A DNA stretch of 64,000 nucleotides from Tyto alba. Lineage: Eukaryota; Chordata; Aves; Strigiformes; Tytonidae. The notes under the pieces were generated by a model. The model made no database searches and was not told the origin of the DNA. It worked only from the letters and a program-made list of their open reading frames with translations. Shown here piece by piece: positions 57,801 to 64,000 of the stretch. Each line of letters begins with the position of its first letter. Within the stretch, counting starts at the first letter, position 1. A program made the position numbers and the translations under genes. Location: positions 25,037,323 through 25,101,322 of the forward strand of contig NW_024881272.1 of assembly GCF_018691265.1 (NCBI RefSeq). The letters run 5' to 3'.

Positions 57801-58679
57801 CATTAGTTATAATAAAAGGTGTTAAATTCAGTGTTTTCTGCATAATAAATATCAGAATAAATCTGCAAGAAACAGTCAAACGAGAAGTTTTGGCTTGATG
57901 CTGTGGATTATGGTCTTTAGCAAATCTAAACATACATCTCTTGACTGTATAAAATCGAATAGACAAGGATATAGAAGATAAATGAGTATTTGATTACGCA
58001 TAGGATGCTAAAGAGAGCTTGTGGTAATACTAGTCAGTAATGTTGGGACGCATCACATGCTTGGCACATCTTCTGAGTTTAATGGAAGAAAATCTTCAGA
58101 GAAATAGTGTTACTGATGTCTTAACACCAAATTTTATTACAAATTGCCTTTTTTTTTTTTTTTTCCCTCCGGTAATTCTTTTAATCCTTACAGTAGACAG
58201 AATTCTAATGTACAGATGATGAATTACAGAGTTGTTCATGTCATTTTATCTGGCCAGGAATTAAATTCCCTGTTCTTTACAACCTTTTAATGTTTGAAGT
58301 ACTCATGCTAGAATACCAGTGATAAAGGAATGATGCAGCCTTTAACATGCAGTGTCTTTGTTCATAATGGTTTTGTTTTCAATGTAACTAGTGAGCATGT
58401 AGTGGGTTTTTGAGTCTTGATATATTGATAGTGGTTTCTTTGAGCTTCTGTAAAGTTTGATACAGACTTCAGCAGTAGGTATCTCTTGCCCTTTCTTCCC
58501 TAGATGAAATTCTTTTGGCTTTAGGCATTTACAAGCTGAATTTGGGAATTACACTATGCTTTTGTCTCTCAGTTGGGAGATCCTGAAGCAGGATCGAATA
58601 CTTTGCTTGTGTAAACCATTGTGGTGTTATTTATATTTTCATATAAGGACCAAAGCCTCAGGCTGATATAATGTAATCA

Positions 58680-58800
58680 TAAATTATGTTGTCTTATAGA
58701 CTGTGAGTCCATTAGGAAAAAGATTCTGCAGTTCAGTGATCCTCAGGCACAGGGTGATAATGTACAGTTGTAAATATTTACTTTTGCTCTTTAACAAGCT
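58680..58800 (+). repeat. Possible ancient SINE/LINE 3' tail
   Basis: The phrase tagactgtgagtccattagg followed by a degenerate loop resembles the TAGA(C/T)TGTNAGCTC block found at the 3' ends of ancient amniote SINEs and LINEs. Weak, based on pattern memory only. Confidence 0.25.
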
Positions 58801-59057
58801 CTTTAATGCATTCCTGCAGCTGGAAACACTTGGCAACAAAGTTGCCATCGTGAACTTCCCTGGTGAAAGCTTCCAATTAGTTATTTCTAATAGAACATGC
58901 ATTGGAATTGTTTTCCTGAAGAGTTAGCAAGAAAAAAAATCTTCCCATTGGAAGAACAAGATAAGGAGGATGCATCTCATAGTACAGGTTTCTGATACTG
59001 TGTCTTTCAGGAGACATTATTTTTTTTCTTGTTTGTTTGAACTGGGGGGGGATTTTA

Positions 59058-59062
<5 letters not shown>

Positions 59063-59109
<47 letters not shown>
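59063..59109. repeat. (TA)n microsatellite, about 23 units
   Basis: A perfect TA dinucleotide tract of about 47 bp, likely polymorphic. Confidence 0.95.
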
Positions 59110-59112
<3 letters not shown>

Positions 59113-62100
59113 ACAGAAGGATTTAAATTTGTTTTGTAACTTTTCTGTAATGTGTGTTATAATTGCAGATGAGTGTACAGAGGAAGCTATAGGTACTCAG
59201 AATGTTAAATGTGTGCCAATTACCCTGTAAAACTATTGAAAATATCACTGTGGCAATAATACTTAGCTTTCCAGTCTTTTTTAATACTTACTATCCACAC
59301 TAAATTAAGTTTATATATTTATCTTTGTGGGAATGTTGGGATTTATTGCAAAGTTCTTCAAATGAATCTACTAAAGAGAAAAATATTATAAAACACTTTT
59401 CTGTCTTTAAAATACTGACGCTTGCATATAATGTAATACATTTTGTAAATCTTTTCTTTCTTGTTGATGTAGTAAACCAGTATACTGTAGCCTCTAAGAG
59501 GCTATGTTGATTTAGTGTAATTTTCCCTGATTCTGCTGTGTCTGACATTTTTCAGGATGCTGCTGGCAAGTACATGAGTTAAGCAGATACAGTTAAGAAG
59601 AATCTTAGTTGCAAGTTCTTATTCAGCCCACAATTTTGGTCACATTTGGGCTCATCTCAGCTTCCTGATAAACTGCTGGCCCTCGTCCCTCAATATGTCA
59701 TGTCCAGGCTAGAAAGTTAAGGCAAATTTTAGTGCTAAATACTAAAGTACAAATACTATGAGTCCGTTGTGTTAACTGCTACTTAGATAGATAGGTATTT
59801 GGTTTGCAATCTCTTCTCTAGGCCTTTAATTTTCTTTTTCAGCATAGTCTAAAGTACATGAGAGCAGACCTAATGACAGGATCAGATTTTTCTTTTATTA
59901 AGGGTATGTATACACATTATATAAAGTGATGAGGAAAGGCTGAGAAGGAAAAGAATGCTTCCCAGACATGTGCACACAATCTTGGAACAACAAGCTTTTA
60001 TATTTTAAAGGACAAATATTACTGTATTAAAAAACAGAAAATACAGCTTTCAATGTTGACTCCTTTTATTGCTTAAAATTTTTTTCAGAAAGTGTCAAGC
60101 TATGCTTGAGTTGCATTAGTTATTGGTTATCTTCCTTACAAAATAGGGTAATATTAGTGTATTATTTGTCAATTTATTGTATTTAAATTTTCATTCTTTT
60201 CCTTCCAGCAGTTTACTAGAATTTACTTCCAGTTGACCTTTGGTTGTCATGCTCATTAGCCATTTTTCCTCTTCACGGATTGCCTGTTTATATAAAATCT
60301 CTTTGTAGATTTCTTTCCCCTGCCCCTCAGCTACAGTTTAACATGTTTTGACCTGCAGATGTGAATATTTTTTAGTCACAGTTGAGTATTTTTTGCTTGT
60401 TGTAGAGATCTGTAGAAAAGATACAGTTGTGGGTTGGTTATAACAGTTACATGTAAGGAAGTGCTTCTTTATGTGATCTGTTACATCTTAAATGTAGGCC
60501 ATAAAGATAGATCTTTAAGTTTTTTTCCTAATGTTCATCTGTTGCTGGTGTATCAGTCTAACTGTGTGGTACTTCGCCTGGCCGTTCAAGGAAGCACTTT
60601 GCCAGGCATTCACCCTTTTAGTATTCACCTGCCATTTGTGGATTAAGGATTTGTGCTGTTATTCTCTTGCAGCACCATTAAATGAACATTAGAAAAAAAA
60701 AAAAAGCTGCTGAAAATCATTGCAGCAGTATATGTGCTTGGTCTTTTATTTCTTACTTGAATTGCTTGGGAGACTTTCTCTATATAATAGAATGGAAAAC
60801 ATGCCTGAGAAGTTTCCTTGTAGCTCTATTCTGAAATTACCAGATCAGGAATTTGACGTGGGATACTAGTGTAATCTTGCACTCAGGAAGCACATTTGGT
60901 TTCTTGTCTTTTGTCTGCAGCTATTGTTGCAATCTGTCTGCTTCTCCATCTTGCTGTGTGTAATAAGCTCTATGTGAGATTTCAGACAAGAGAAACAGAC
61001 TTGTATGTATTTCCAGTGCCACAACTATTTTAATGGTCTTTCTGTGCAAGTGTGGTAAGTGACTGAGCTGAATCCCTCACTATCCAAGAAACACCTTTGC
61101 CGTTCTTCTTCATATCCTACTGTTTCAAGTTATGCGAGCAAACTTTTGTATACCTTTGAAGGGACTGATAGGAATAATCTTTGCCTAGGAAATCAAGACT
61201 GCCTGTGTGACGCTTTTATCTTCAGTTCTGAGCTTTTCAGGATTCGGCTGGCTGTTTGAATATCATTTTTAGCTTGTGGCAAAAGACACAAGGCCAAAGT
61301 AAATGAAGAAGGTTTTTTTCTGTCACCTTTGAAAATAATTAATGGAGAGGCTCACAGTCCTTTTCATGCTCTGTGAACAAAGTGCTTACTGTGAACATTC
61401 TTACTAATGCTTTGATTTTTGAAAGCTGCAAGAATTTTTTATTTTCAAAAGTGGAAATGAAGTCCTTAAAATTTCATCAGTCTGTGCTACATAATTTATT
61501 CTTCAGCCACTTGCTCCAGTAGTCTAATTTAGTAATTTGAAATCATGTAAGCAAAATCTTGCTCTATCACTGCAAAGAGTTTCTTTATTCATTGATTTGG
61601 AATGTTGTAAAAGATTTTTTTTGTCCTTTGTACGTATTGCATCTTGCTTTGGGGCAAGGACAAGGAAAGATCTCTTCCTGTAGGCTTTCTTACTTCCCCG
61701 TTTAAGAGTGGTAACATAAACCACTGCTATTTCCATGTAGTTTGTCTATGAACTACAGTATAAAAGCTGGGTTTTGATGGATGAGTGAAATAAATTACAG
61801 TCTTATAAAGTACAACTCTGTTGTTAAGTTAAAACTTTCCCTCTTCATTGTTTTGCTGGCACAATATAGGCATAGCTCTTAGAAAATGAAATTTCAAACT
61901 GGCCATGTTGTACATAGCATTTTTTAAAACAGAATAGTCTCTCTCAGAACAATGCACTGGATTTTTGTTTAATATTTGAAAAGTGAGTCTGACAGTATAT
62001 AAACCTGCAGAGTGCAATCGGGGTTCCTGTCTTCAAAATGTTCAATAGCTATGTAGTCTTCTGAATATTGCCCAAGTTTTTAATGTGTTTAACAAAGAAA

Positions 62101-64000
62101 CAACTTATGAAGAATTTTCCATATATAATATTTACTAAGTCTGTCTCCTATAGAAGATAGCCTAGACTGGTGAGTGTGAGAAGCTGTTACCTTTCTACTT
62201 TTCCTTTCATATCTTTGTGGTACAAATCCTAGTGGGGAGGTGTTGCTGAAGTAGGCATGGCTGTTGAAGAAATGCATTTGGAATGATGTTTTGAGAAGTA
62301 GCGTGTATCATTGGGTTGACCTGAAAGGTGTGTGTGGGCAGGATGTCGCAGCTGAGCGGATATTGTGGTAGAATTAGGTGTGCCCTTCAGTGTTGGTGCT
62401 CCATGTGCTCCTTCAGTTGGGCTGCTTTTCATTTAGGTATTATCAGACCTAAAAAGCTTGTGTACTGTAACTCAAGAAGTAATATTGATAATTTGTAGTT
62501 ATTTTTACCGAGAAGAGACTCTGTGTAGAGGGGAAAGCAGAAGGATAGAGAAAAGTAGGTGCATTCTTTGTTTGGTAGAGGTATGCAAATGTCTATATTT
62601 TGGGTGGAAAAAGAGATGTAAAATACAGAAATTGCTTGTAACACTACTTAGAGTACTTCTGTTTCCAACTTTACTGCCTTTCCTTACTTTGGTGCCCCGA
62701 ATGAATGAATGAATGTTCTTTTTTAGTTGCAGTTCACTGAGAAAGGTGGGTGAGACATATATGTGTGTACGTGTTGGAGGAGAGGTAAATGTGCAGCTGA
62801 GGGGGAAAAAAAACAAAACCACTAACAAACAACCCCAAAACCTTGAACAAATAAAATAGTCACAGTTAAAACACTTTTCTTCATGTTAACCTTGAAATTT
62901 TAATTCTAACTGATGATGGGTATTCTTATTAATACAATCATCTCAAAATTGTTTTTGTACAGTGTTGTTCTGAAATTTTTTGTGGGCAAAAGAATGCCTT
63001 GTTTTTCTCTCTCAAACAAAGAGAAAGTCCTATTTTCTTGCATATGCTGATTTTTGTTCCATTTGGTGATTTGGATGTTAAATTAATTGTTAACTTGGAG
63101 TAAAATTACTAGATTTATTAGACACCTGTTAGTGAGGTAATGTGTACCTTTCAAGCCAAGGACATCACACTAAATCATCATCAGGATGTGTGACATGTTT
63201 GTGAAAATGAGGTAGCAGCAAAGAAGCAGCTGAGAAAATTCCACGTATCCTTATCCCTGTTCCCTGATGCTCTTTCTGGTGTCCCCTTACCCAAGTTCTC
63301 TTTTCTGGGATTTGTGCTGGGTGGGAGGAACAGGACACACAGCGGGTGTCCCAAAGCCACAGTTTAATCAAGGGGTGTATTCTGTTTTGATCTTGGGTGC
63401 AGATGTGTTTGGGGAGTGATGGGCAGCAGCCGAATGGGCTGGGTACCGTTTCTGCCGGCACCAGCTCCTGTGTATCTTCTGCCTGCCGCCTTCCTCCTCC
63501 TGCCCCAGCTTGGCTGAACGTGGTGGAAGAGCAACTGCAGCTGCTGCATCAGCGTGACAAGCAGGACAGTGCTTCCCCTTCCTAAGGGAACCTAAATGCA
63601 CTGGTGAAGGGCAGACAATCATGGCAATGGCCTGTGCAGAGTGAGAGTGGGGAAAAAAGCTGGCTTTTCTAGGGATTCGTGTAAGCAGGCAGTAAGCATG
63701 CACTGCAGAGATGACCAGTAGCATCCTGTGCATAGGGCCTTTCAACAGTTATGACTGTTTTCAGGGAAGTAACTAAATATTGAAGGATTCTGGGAGCACT
63801 TGTTGGAATTGATGCATAAGGAGTATGAGCGGGTAGGCTGGATGAGATGTTTAACTAATTTGTGTGTAACCTGGAATGCCCATGGTATTTTTTGAGGTAT
63901 AATAATTTTCGACTGTCACAGTTGGGAAACACGTGAGATTTTAGATGTTACAAGGATTTAGGACAGGCCATGTTAAGAGTGTGTAGGTATATTTCTGTGT

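Larger units (their letters stand above)
44172..64000 (+). other. MAST2: MAST2 intron 1 (continues past the window)
   Basis: Starting at GTAAAG, about 19.8 kb of AT-rich sequence with no recognised exon. It contains LINE fossils, homopolymer and dinucleotide tracts and one 88-bp tandem duplication. A 60-codon ORF at 54250-54432 is discussed in the findings. Confidence 0.7.

Noticed and set aside
44172..64000. CRISPR arrays, tRNA or rRNA genes, or a novel multigene system
   Set aside because: No regular spacer-repeat array, cloverleaf or rRNA sequence was noticed. The region behaves as an ordinary vertebrate intron.

Overview
The window is nuclear DNA from a bird. It holds intron-split vertebrate genes with GT-AG junctions, three CpG-island promoters, AT-rich intergenic DNA, decayed CR1-type LINEs, and an intact gene for riboflavin-binding protein, the vitamin B2 carrier of avian egg white and yolk. 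The riboflavin-binding protein clearly differs from the chicken protein as I remember it, so this is probably not chicken. The gene order TMEM69 (+), IPP (-), MAST2 (+) matches human 1p34.1, with the riboflavin-binding protein gene between IPP and MAST2.

Layout. 1-640: CpG island, probably the shared promoter of TMEM69 and of GPBP1L1, which would lie off the left edge on the minus strand. 1010-2332: TMEM69, split into a 15-codon exon and a main exon, 244 aa. 4450-6045: probable IPP 3' UTR. 6046-11718: complete IPP (BTB-BACK-Kelch) on the minus strand, eight coding exons, 579 aa, with a CpG-island promoter carrying two NRF1 palindromes. 12050-22085: no gene recognised; it contains a decayed LINE at about 18550-20480. 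22104-34800: complete riboflavin-binding protein gene on the minus strand, with a TATA box, one non-coding exon, five coding exons (238 aa) and a poly(A) signal. 34830-42960: no gene seen; two short tandem duplications. 42970-44560: MAST2 CpG island with two upstream ORFs and the first coding exon (61 codons). 44172-64000: intron 1 of MAST2, with two more LINE fossils, an 88-bp tandem duplication, a (TA)n tract and poly-T tracts.

The genes share no pathway. TMEM69, IPP and MAST2 have CpG-island promoters without an obvious TATA box, as expected of broadly expressed genes. The riboflavin-binding protein gene has a TATA/CCAAT promoter outside any CpG island, as expected of a tissue- and hormone-regulated secretory gene. 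All exon boundaries were assigned by eye, by joining frames across GT-AG sites and comparing with remembered orthologues; no database search was run.
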